27,131 nucleotides of DNA from JADFUZ01 sp034430415 (GTDB lineage: Bacteria > Chloroflexota > Dehalococcoidia > GIF9 > AB-539-J10), in NCBI GenBank assembly GCA_034430415.1, contig DAOUEN010000007.1, positions 1 through 27,131 on the forward strand, written 5' to 3'. Numbering within the stretch: position 1 is the first letter of the stretch; the number at the start of each line of letters is the position of its first letter. This document shows, in pieces, positions 1-5,580 of the stretch. Under the pieces are notes generated by a model. It was not told the origin of the DNA and did not search any database. It saw only the letters and a list, made by a program, of their open reading frames with translations. The position numbers and the translations under genes are program-made.

Positions 1-629
1 CATTGGCCTGTAGGTAGCGTGATATAGCAGCCCTGGCATCTTCCCTGTTCTACCTTGGCTATGGCTTGCCCCTTCGATGCCTTGATGTGTTCATAAAGGC
101 TTAGGGCCTCTACGCTGATTCGTTGTACCAGCCCCTGACGCGAACCGGTGAAACCAGCTAGCTCGGTCTCGGCTTCTGTCTTCCTTGTGGTCAAAACTTG
201 CCTCTTCTGCTGCCATTCCTGCTCCAATTCCTGGAACTCTCTGGAACCCGCTTCTACCTTGGCCTGCAGTTCTTCCGTCTGGCCCATCAGTTCCAGCAAC
301 TCGTCTTCCTTTGTCCTGCTCTTCTTCTTGAGACTGTCAACTTCCTGTTTGAGGTTGACCAGTTCCTTGGGGTTCCTGACTGTGCCGCCATAGAGCTTGT
401 TGTCAATACTGTTGATCTTCTCCTCCAAGTCCTTGAGTTCCCACTCTACGTCTTTCTGTCTCTTACCTGTCACTTGGAGCTGTTGCTTTCGTGAGGCGAG
501 TTGAGATTCGGCTGCCATAAGGGCCTCGTTTCCGCTGAGCTGACGGGTAACTTCGTCTATGGTCTGCCGCCTTCTTTCGAGTTCTATGTCAAGCTGCTGC
601 AATTTATGTAGCTCGGCGGGCAGACTCAT
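1..629 (-). CDS. Coiled-coil zinc-ribbon protein (DUF164/CT398 type), partial
   Basis: The gene runs off the left edge; 209 codons are visible from an ATG at 629. Nearly all of the visible chain is heptad-like, charged, Gln/Glu/Lys-rich coiled coil, forming two long helices. A family-typical connector, YGGTVRNPKELVNL, lies at about residues 82-95. Near the edge are GQAIAKVEQGRCQGCY (C198, C201) and ITLP, the first CxxC knuckle of the C4 zinc ribbon. The second knuckle, usually about 25-35 residues later, is missing only because the window ends. The family (putative nucleic-acid-binding zinc-ribbon proteins, including chlamydial CT398) has no settled enzymatic role in most bacteria. No Shine-Dalgarno precedes the ATG, but a near-consensus promoter ends 10 bases upstream, so the mRNA is probably leaderless. 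The family call is from motif recognition; the function is unknown. Confidence 0.85.
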   Translation of the reverse strand, partial: MSLPAELHKLQQLDIELERRRQTIDEVTRQLSGNEALMAAESQLASRKQQLQVTGKRQKDVEWELKDLEEKINSIDNKLYGGTVRNPKELVNLKQEVDSLKKKSRTKEDELLELMGQTEELQAKVEAGSREFQELEQEWQQKRQVLTTRKTEAETELAGFTGSRQGLVQRISVEALSLYEHIKASKGQAIAKVEQGRCQGCYITLPTGQ

Positions 630-639
630 ATTGGAGCCT

Positions 640-669
640 ATTGTAGAGGCGCTGTGGAAGGCTTGTCAA
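640..669 (-). promoter_or_regulatory. Sigma-70 promoter of the zinc-ribbon gene
   Basis: On the minus strand TTGACA (669-664) is followed by an 18-base spacer and TACAAT (645-640). The -10 box ends 10 bases before the ATG at 629, so transcription should start about 3-5 bases before the start codon. No ribosome-binding site fits in that space. Confidence 0.7.
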
Positions 670-703
670 AGACCTCTCCCCCCAGTCAGTCTGAGGAAGC
701 AAG

Positions 704-726
704 GGGCCCGAGGAAATCCCGGGCCC
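704..726. terminator. GC hairpin between two minus-strand genes
   Basis: A perfect 7-bp stem, GGGCCCG (704-710) with CGGGCCC (720-726), encloses a 9-base loop. It lies about 55 bases past the stop of the metallo-hydrolase gene and upstream of the next promoter, where a terminator would be expected. The minus-strand bases after it (CTTGCTTCC) form only a poor T-tract, so it may be a weak or Rho-assisted terminator. Apart from this hairpin and the promoter, the 630-781 gap shows nothing. Confidence 0.4.
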
Positions 727-781
727 GTTCTTCAGTGGGCGTCGCGTGAGTTGTAGCTCGAGATGACGGAGAGAAGACTGC

Positions 782-1429
782 CTAAGCGCTCTGTCCCTTG
801 AACTCAAGAAGCACAACCTGTGTGCTGGCGGGCAGGGAGGATGAAGTAATTGAGAACTTCGGCCTTGACTCGAGCTCTGGAACCCCCATCTTGGTGAGGA
901 ACTTGCTTACGGGCTCGAGCTGCTTGTTCACGAAAGCGCTCTTGTAGTGCATGGGAATTACTATCCGGGCCTCCAACTGCCTTACTGTTTCTACGGCGGT
1001 ATCAATGCTGATGGTGGACACTTCGCCCGCAGGTAAGAACAGGACGTCCACGTTCCCTATTTCTTCTATCAATTGGGATGGCAGGGCGTGTCCCAGGTCT
1101 CCCAGATGGCACAGGGTCAGACCATCCATCTCTATTAGGTAGATAGTGTTCTTGCCTCTCAGTTTGCCTTTGTCGTTGTCATGAAAGGTGCCGATGCCGG
1201 TTATGAACATGCCTCCGATTTCATATTCCCCCGGTCCCTTTATCTGCCTGGGGTTGTTGGCGACACCTTCGACGTAGCTGTGACCGGGATGGAAATGGCT
1301 GATGGTCACTACGTCTGCTCCGGGGTGATCCAGGGAGGGAGCTAGGTCAGGATGATATGGGTCAGTGATGATGGCTTTCTGCTTTCCTTTGATGACAAAA
1401 CAGGAATGTCCTAACCAGATGATCTCCAT
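782..1429 (-). CDS. MBL-fold metallo-hydrolase (COG2220/UPF0173-like)
   Basis: The 215-residue single-domain protein belongs to the small Zn-dependent hydrolase branch of the metallo-beta-lactamase fold (UlaG/UPF0173-like). It opens with the family-typical MEIIWLGHSCFVI. The first metal motif is SHFHPGHS (H45, H47, H50), where the usual HxHxDH aspartate is a glycine (G49). Later conserved sites are H83 in GTFHD, LGDLGH with D111, and H161 in IPMHYKS. No signal peptide or membrane segment is visible, so it should be cytoplasmic. The substrate cannot be predicted; families of this type include lactonases and many uncharacterised hydrolases. The ATG at 1429 is preceded by a promoter that leaves almost no leader. 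It is divergent from birA with about 100 bases between them. Confidence 0.85.
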   Translation of the reverse strand: MEIIWLGHSCFVIKGKQKAIITDPYHPDLAPSLDHPGADVVTISHFHPGHSYVEGVANNPRQIKGPGEYEIGGMFITGIGTFHDNDKGKLRGKNTIYLIEMDGLTLCHLGDLGHALPSQLIEEIGNVDVLFLPAGEVSTISIDTAVETVRQLEARIVIPMHYKSAFVNKQLEPVSKFLTKMGVPELESRPKFSITSSSLPASTQVVLLEFKGQSA

Positions 1430-1438
1430 ATCCCAGTA

Positions 1439-1467
1439 AGGATAGCCGCTTTTCTTCCTTTTGTCTA
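1439..1467 (-). promoter_or_regulatory. Promoter of the MBL-fold hydrolase gene
   Basis: On the minus strand TAGACA (1467-1462), a 17-base spacer and TATCCT (1444-1439) form a good sigma-70 promoter. The -10 box ends 9 bases before the ATG, which implies a leaderless or nearly leaderless transcript. Confidence 0.55.
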
Positions 1468-1495
1468 TTTTTTCGTGATGGTGCGGAGAAGAGAC

Positions 1496-1542
1496 TTGAC
1501 AAAAACGGGAGAATGGTTAACCCTATGTGAGCCATGGTTAAC
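1496..1542 (+). promoter_or_regulatory. birA promoter with BirA-like dyad over the start codon
   Basis: GTTAACC (1516-1522) and GGTTAAC (1536-1542) are perfect 7-base inverted arms separated by 13 bases. The right arm begins inside the birA ATG (1534). Known BirA operators in Gram-positive bacteria have GTTAACC...GGTTAAC-type arms, with a spacer somewhat longer than this as I recall. A TTGACA (1496-1501) lies upstream; the matching -10 would be TAACCC (1518-1523), which is weak and lies inside the dyad, 10 bases before the ATG. A bound BirA dimer would therefore block its own promoter. The arms are seen; the BirA assignment is inference. Confidence 0.5.
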
Positions 1543-2460
1543 AACGCAGAGGGGGAGATACTAAGGGCTCTCCGTGCCAGCGGCGACTATGTTTCCGGCG
1601 AGGCGTTGAGCGCGGAGTTGGGTGTCTCGAGAGTTTGCATTTGGAAGCATATACGCAACTTGCTGCGGCACGGCTATGTCATTAAGCCTTCGTCCAGGGG
1701 ATACCATCTCGTCTCCGCTCCGGACTTACTGCTTCCCTGTGAGTTCCCTGGTTGGGAACAGAAGATCTGTCATTTCTGGGAGGTTGACTCGACGATGCGT
1801 GTGGCGAAGGGATTGGCAAAGAGAGGAGCGGAGGAGGGAACAATCGTAGTTGCTGAATCTCAGTCTCGTGGGCGAGGCAGGCTTGGGAGGGAATGGTCCT
1901 CACCAGTGGGAGGGATCTACTGCACGGTTATCTTGAGGCCAAAGGTCAGCCCGGCCTATGCTCCGAGGATTAGCTTGATGGCTTCGGTGGCGGTGGCTCA
2001 GACGATCAGACGGCTGTTTGGCTTGCCTGCCGAGCTGAAGTGGCCCAACGATGTGTTGATTGGAGGGAAAAAGGTGTGCGGCATACTGGCAGAAATGGAG
2101 GCAGAGATGGATGAGGTGGACTTTGTGAACTTGGGGATAGGTATAAACGTGAATTGCTCCATTTCCCAGCAGCGGGCGACTTCACTGAGAGATGAATTGG
2201 GGACGGATGTTTCCAGGAAGGAAGTCTTGAGTGCGGTGCTGGCGGAAATACAGAGGCAGCAAGACATACTGACGAGGGAGGACCTGCTTGGGGAATGGAA
2301 GGAGCTCTCGGCTACCCTGGACAGGGAGGTGACGGTAGTGAGTCTGGGCGAGGAGATAGCAGGGAAAGCCATTGATGTTGATAACAGTGGAGCGCTTATT
2401 GTGCAGTGTCGTGACGGTTCTCTGAGGAGAGTCCTTGCCGGGGATTGCCTGCACTGGTGA
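1534..2460 (+). CDS. birA: Bifunctional biotin-protein ligase / biotin repressor
   Basis: The enzyme activates biotin to biotinyl-5'-AMP and transfers it to the lysine of biotin carrier domains such as acetyl-CoA carboxylase BCCP. Three parts are visible in the 308 residues. Residues about 5-60 form a winged-helix DNA-binding domain (GEALSAELGVSRVCIWKHI). Residues about 80-250 are the catalytic domain, with the biotinyl-AMP loop GRGRLGR (113-119), GGIYCTVILRP and KWPND (169-173). A C-terminal SH3-like domain completes it. Length and order match class II BirA, so it should also be a regulator. The usual STN of the catalytic domain reads STM here. No Shine-Dalgarno precedes the ATG. A dyad like BirA operators overlaps the start, which suggests autoregulation. 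The stop is 3 bases from the next gene, a transporter, implying co-transcription. Confidence 0.95.
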   Translation: MVNNAEGEILRALRASGDYVSGEALSAELGVSRVCIWKHIRNLLRHGYVIKPSSRGYHLVSAPDLLLPCEFPGWEQKICHFWEVDSTMRVAKGLAKRGAEEGTIVVAESQSRGRGRLGREWSSPVGGIYCTVILRPKVSPAYAPRISLMASVAVAQTIRRLFGLPAELKWPNDVLIGGKKVCGILAEMEAEMDEVDFVNLGIGINVNCSISQQRATSLRDELGTDVSRKEVLSAVLAEIQRQQDILTREDLLGEWKELSATLDREVTVVSLGEEIAGKAIDVDNSGALIVQCRDGSLRRVLAGDCLHW

Positions 2461-2463
2461 ACG

Positions 2464-3846
2464 ATGTCTATCCTGATTGGCTACTTCTTGCTCATAATCG
2501 GCATAGGGGTGTGGAGTAGAAAGAGGGCGGATAGCCGGGACGGCTTCTTTGTTGCTCACAGGAACGGGACGACATTTCTCATTACAGGGTCTCTCCTGGC
2601 CACCATTATTGGCGGCTCGGCAACCGTAGGTTTGGCAGGCCTGGGATTTGAGCGAGGCCTGACGGGTGCTTGGTGGCTATTGGTGGGAAGCCTTGGCCTG
2701 CTGGTCTTGGGGGCTCTGGCCCGTAGGATAAGGGGGTTTTCTCTCTATACCCTCCCCGAGTTAGTGGAAAGGCAGTACGATCGCCGCGCCGGTCTGGCAA
2801 CCTCCGTTCTCATTATCATTGCCTGGACGGGCGTGGTAGCAGGACAGATTGTAGCCGCGGGTAGAGTGCTATCGGTCCTGGCCTCCGGTTCGGCCGTCTT
2901 CTGGATGCTTATCTTCACGGCGATTCTTGTAGTCTACGCTGCCCTGGGAGGGCAGTATTCTGTCGTTCGCACCGATGCCATACAGGCGGTGATTCTTCTG
3001 GTGGGGATTCTGGTGGCCTTAGCGTTCATACTGCCACTCGTGGGAGGCCTAGGCGGATTGAAGGCTTCTCTTCCTCCGGATTACTTCTCCTTCCCTGTGA
3101 GCAGCGGGTTTGGGTGGAAGGCGCTCCTATCCCTGCTACTACTGGTCGGGGCAACGTACGTGGTGGGGCCCGACATGTACACAAGGATTTTCTGCGCGCG
3201 GGAGGGAAGGACGGCTCAAAGATCAGTTCTGGTCACCAGCCTGCTTGTTTTACTGTTCGCCTTTGTTATTGCTCTCATAGGTATGAGCGCCCGGGTACTA
3301 GCTCCCGATATCTCTGCGGAGCAAGCCTTCCCACAGATGATAGGAGAGGCCCTGCCGTCAGGGGTGGGCATAGTGGTTCTGGTTGCGTTGGTTGCTGCGC
3401 TGATGTCCTCGGCAGATACCTGCCTGCTCAGCCAGAGCGTCATCCTGACCGAGGATATCCTCAAGCGGTTTCGGCCTATTGATGAGAGGCGGATCCTCCT
3501 GCTGGCCAGGTCCAGCATAGTCGTACTAGGCCTTGTGGCCGCTGGTCTGGCCATAACCTTGAAAGGAGTGATTTCGGCCTTTCTCTTTGCCTATACTATC
3601 TTCACCTGCGGGCTTGTTGCCCCGGTAGTCGCTGGATTCTACAAGAAGAGACTGGGAGTGACCACGCACGGTGCTCTGGCAGCTCTCATAGGAGGTGGTG
3701 GGTTGGGACTGCTTGGAAGGATCCCTGGGCTCGATATTCCTCTCAAAGAAGACTTGGGGCTGATGGGTTTTGCCGTAAGCGTCTTCCTCCTTTTCGGGGT
3801 AAGCCTGCTTACGCGGAAGCTGGAACGACAGAAAGGCGTGCTATAA
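2464..3846 (+). CDS. Sodium:solute symporter (SSS) family transporter
   Basis: The 460-residue integral membrane protein has about 13 hydrophobic segments, the normal number for the SSS/SLC5 family (LeuT fold). Family marks are the N-terminal YFLLIIGIGVWSRKRADS followed by DGFFVAHR. Next come GGSATVGLAGLGFERG in the broken first core helix, LPELVERQYDRRAG, and LMSSADTCLL around residue 315, which carries the Ser/Thr-Asp pattern of the family's sodium site. The substrate cannot be read from the sequence; PanF (pantothenate), PutP (proline) and sugar carriers are relatives. Its ATG is 3 bases after the birA stop, without its own clear Shine-Dalgarno, so translational coupling is likely. That context makes a biotin-like vitamin a reasonable guess, no more. 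The last codons overlap a promoter-like box for gmk. Confidence 0.85.
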   Translation: MSILIGYFLLIIGIGVWSRKRADSRDGFFVAHRNGTTFLITGSLLATIIGGSATVGLAGLGFERGLTGAWWLLVGSLGLLVLGALARRIRGFSLYTLPELVERQYDRRAGLATSVLIIIAWTGVVAGQIVAAGRVLSVLASGSAVFWMLIFTAILVVYAALGGQYSVVRTDAIQAVILLVGILVALAFILPLVGGLGGLKASLPPDYFSFPVSSGFGWKALLSLLLLVGATYVVGPDMYTRIFCAREGRTAQRSVLVTSLLVLLFAFVIALIGMSARVLAPDISAEQAFPQMIGEALPSGVGIVVLVALVAALMSSADTCLLSQSVILTEDILKRFRPIDERRILLLARSSIVVLGLVAAGLAITLKGVISAFLFAYTIFTCGLVAPVVAGFYKKRLGVTTHGALAALIGGGGLGLLGRIPGLDIPLKEDLGLMGFAVSVFLLFGVSLLTRKLERQKGVL

Positions 3847-3847
3847 T
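3842..3847 (+). promoter_or_regulatory. -10 box overlapping the symporter stop codon, before gmk
   Basis: A perfect TATAAT (3842-3847) ends 6 bases before the gmk GTG, so transcription would begin almost exactly on the start codon. No good -35 hexamer is visible at the right distance. This would be an internal leaderless promoter inside the birA-symporter-gmk run. Confidence 0.4.
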
Positions 3848-3853
3848 GAAAAG

Positions 3854-4465
3854 GTGTCCGTTGAAACACTTGCCTCCCATCCTCTGCTCATAGTCCTGTC
3901 TGGTCCTTCCGGAGTGGGCAAAGATGCGGTGCTCACCAGGATGAAGAAGCTGAGGCACCCTTTTCATTATGTCGTTACTGCAACCACTCGGCGCCGCCGC
4001 GAGAGGGAGGAAGATGGAGTGGACTACCACTTCGTTTCTGAGAGAGAATTCCAGAGCATGATTGACAATGGTGAACTTCTGGAATGGGCCACGGTATATG
4101 GGAACTGCTACGGCGTACCTAGAGCCGAAATAGACCAATCCCTGGGCAAGGGAGCGGACGTGATAGTGAAGGTGGATGTTCAGGGCGCAACCACCATCAA
4201 GAAGACTCTACCCCAGGCTCTGTTCATCTTTCTCACCCCGCCCTCGATGGAATACCTGGAAAGACGGCTGAGGCAGCGCCACAGCGAATCCGACGCAGAC
4301 CTGGCCGTGAGGCTAGGGAAGGCTGAAGAAGAGATAGGGAGTGTGGCCCTCTTCGACTATGTCATAACGAGCAACGAGGGCAGAATTGACGAGGTTATTT
4401 CACAGATCGAGACCATCGTTGCCGCCGAGAAGTCTCGAGTCAACCCCAGGGTTGTCAGGTTGTGA
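3854..4465 (+). CDS. gmk: Guanylate kinase
   Basis: Cytosolic enzyme that phosphorylates GMP (and dGMP) to GDP with ATP. The 203 residues cover the whole fold. The P-loop is GPSGVGKD at 17-24. The GMP-binding lid follows, with TTRRRREREEDGVDYHFVS, ELLEWATVYGNCYGVP and VDVQGA. The C-terminal region has the adenine-side RLRQRHSES and DYVITSNE. The residue after the P-loop lysine is aspartate (D24) instead of the usual Ser/Thr that helps bind magnesium. The start is GTG at 3854, 7 bases after the symporter stop. AAAAGG just before it is at best a weak ribosome-binding site, and a TATAAT lies 6 bases upstream. It ends convergent to the GYD-domain gene. Confidence 0.93.
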   Translation: MSVETLASHPLLIVLSGPSGVGKDAVLTRMKKLRHPFHYVVTATTRRRREREEDGVDYHFVSEREFQSMIDNGELLEWATVYGNCYGVPRAEIDQSLGKGADVIVKVDVQGATTIKKTLPQALFIFLTPPSMEYLERRLRQRHSESDADLAVRLGKAEEEIGSVALFDYVITSNEGRIDEVISQIETIVAAEKSRVNPRVVRL

Positions 4466-4523
4466 CTGCGGCGTGGCCTGAGCACTGGCCCGCCAAGATA
4501 TGCATCTGGACGCAGCCTGGGCA

Positions 4524-4554
4524 AGCTCCATAGCCGGGGAGGAGCTGTCTATGG
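4524..4554. repeat. Overlapping alternative hairpins between convergent genes
   Basis: The 126-base gap between gmk and the GYD-domain gene contains two inverted repeats that share bases. AGCTCC (4524-4529) can pair with GGAGCT (4541-4546), and CCATAG (4528-4533) with CTATGG (4549-4554). They overlap by two bases and cross, so both cannot form fully at once. No T-tract follows on either strand. It may serve as a bidirectional transcript end; nothing else is recognisable in the gap. Confidence 0.3.
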
Positions 4555-4591
4555 TAGGTTGTGGGAGCACAAGCGGCGGACGGATGGCCTG

Positions 4592-4879
4592 TCACTTCTT
4601 GAGGCTGGCAATGAAAGCATCGATGTCCATAGCGGCCATTGTCATGGTTTGAAGCGTACCCCTTGAACCCAACGCCATCGCCACCTTGGACACTGCTTCA
4701 TTACCGGGAGCCTCCAGAACGTTCACGAAGTCATACGGCCCTAGCAGGGCATACTGGGCGAGTACCTTTGCCCCCATTGCCTCCACTTCCTGGTTGACCT
4801 CTTTTATCCTTTCGGGGTGCTCTTTGATAGTCTTCCTTCCTTCGTCGGTAAGGGTTGTGAGCATAATGAATTTGGCCAT
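4592..4879 (-). CDS. GYD-domain protein
   Basis: The 95-residue soluble protein starts MAKFIMLTTLTDEGRKTIKE and contains GAKVLAQYALLGPYDFVNVLEAP, the pattern that names the GYD family (here GPYDFV). These are small alpha/beta proteins, probably ferredoxin-like and dimeric, with no assigned biochemical function. The ATG at 4879 is certain: AGGAGGT stands at good distance upstream (GAGTAGAGGAGGTTAGAC). It lies downstream of ybeY on the same strand, 153 bases away, and has its own promoter-like TATAAT and a hairpin in the leader. Family membership is by motif recognition; the role is unknown. Confidence 0.85.
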   Translation of the reverse strand: MAKFIMLTTLTDEGRKTIKEHPERIKEVNQEVEAMGAKVLAQYALLGPYDFVNVLEAPGNEAVSKVAMALGSRGTLQTMTMAAMDIDAFIASLKK

Positions 4880-4935
4880 GTCTAACCTCCTCTACTCCTT
4901 TATCTGCTTTGGATACCCTGGCCTGAATCCCGCCT

Positions 4936-4963
4936 GTGCTCCCACTTGGGGTGGAGTTGGCAC
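4936..4963 (-). promoter_or_regulatory. Hairpin in the leader of the GYD-domain gene
   Basis: On the minus strand GTGC..CTCCAC (loop CCCAA) GTGGGAGCAC can fold into a long stem with small internal bulges, about 60 bases before the ribosome-binding site. It is not followed by a T-tract, so it looks more like a leader structure than a terminator. No known riboswitch is recognised. Confidence 0.3.
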
Positions 4964-5026
4964 ATCGCTAATTGGAATAGAAGGACGGTGTGCCTTTCCT
5001 TCGGCCTCTGCTCCACCACACGATAG

Positions 5027-5057
5027 ATTATACTATCCGTGAAGGCATTTCTCCCAA
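5027..5057 (-). promoter_or_regulatory. Promoter-like site at the ybeY stop, for the GYD-domain gene
   Basis: A perfect TATAAT (5032-5027, minus) directly abuts the ybeY stop codon. The best -35 is TTGGGA (5057-5052), with a long 19-base spacer. If real, it gives the GYD-domain gene a leader of about 140 bases, separate from ybeY. Confidence 0.45.
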
Positions 5058-5500
5058 AGGTCTGCCTCCCTCAGCCGCATTCGCCTTTCTTCCTCCGGTT
5101 GCTCATGGTCATAGCCCAGAAGATGGAGTATTCCGTGAATGACCAGCAGTGCGAGTTCTGTGCCGATAGAATGTCCTTGCTCTCTGGCCTGCTCCATTGC
5201 CTGGGGGCAGGAAATGATTACCTCTCCGAGGTGAGCCAGCCCATCTGGGGGGAGGATGAAGGAAGGAGAGGCTTCTTGCTGAGGCAGCATGTGAAAGGCA
5301 ATGACGTCGGTGAGGCTATCTACGCCGCGGTAGTCTCTATTGAGATTTCGTACCGTCTCGGAAGTAGTGAAAATCAGACTGACTTCGCATTGAGGGCTGA
5401 TGTCTTCGGCTTTCAGGACGTCTCGGACTACTCTTCTAACTTGCTCTCGGTCAACGCAGTCGTCAAACTCCTGCTCGATGTGAATGCTGATTTCTTCCAT
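5033..5500 (-). CDS. ybeY: Endoribonuclease YbeY (rRNA maturation factor)
   Basis: YbeY is a single-strand-specific, zinc-dependent endoribonuclease used in 16S rRNA 3' end maturation and ribosome quality control. The 155 residues have the family signature near the C-terminus, HGILHLLGYDH (122-132), supplying the three zinc-binding histidines H122, H126 and H132. The upstream strand motif DSLTDVIAFH (61-70) and GLAHLGEVIIS (87-97) are also present. Length is normal. I chose the ATG at 5500; an in-frame TTG lies directly before it at 5503. No strong ribosome-binding site is visible. A good divergent promoter at 5525-5553 would give a leader of about 17 bases. The gene is divergent from mutS. 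Confidence 0.95.
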   Translation of the reverse strand: MEEISIHIEQEFDDCVDREQVRRVVRDVLKAEDISPQCEVSLIFTTSETVRNLNRDYRGVDSLTDVIAFHMLPQQEASPSFILPPDGLAHLGEVIISCPQAMEQAREQGHSIGTELALLVIHGILHLLGYDHEQPEEERRMRLREADLWEKCLHG

Positions 5501-5524
5501 CAAGGCGAATCTTCTAGTTGAAGC

Positions 5525-5553
5525 ATCATAGCAGACGGTCTATGTCGTTTCAA
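5525..5553 (-). promoter_or_regulatory. ybeY promoter
   Basis: On the minus strand TTGAAA (5553-5548), a 17-base spacer and TATGAT (5530-5525) make a near-consensus sigma-70 promoter. The predicted start is near 5518, about 17 bases before the ATG. It overlaps the region where the -35 of the divergent mutS promoter should be. Confidence 0.6.
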
Positions 5554-5567
5554 TTGGGCCCCTATAG

Positions 5568-5573
5568 TAAAAT
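5568..5573 (+). promoter_or_regulatory. mutS -10 box, leaderless geometry
   Basis: TAAAAT (5568-5573), with TATAGT just before it (5563-5568), lies 7 bases from the ATG at 5581. Transcription would start on or next to the start codon. The -35 region is poor. This placement argues for 5581 as the true start. Confidence 0.4.
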
Positions 5574-5580
5574 AGCATCC

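Noticed and set aside
5039..5521. 160-residue plus-strand open frame opposite ybeY
   Set aside because: It is antisense to a protein with clear YbeY zinc motifs and shows no recognisable domain or ribosome-binding site.
5518..5580. mutS starting at TTG 5518 or ATG 5542
   Set aside because: The extra residues do not resemble MutS, no ribosome-binding site precedes either codon, and a -10 box lies inside the extension just before the ATG at 5581.
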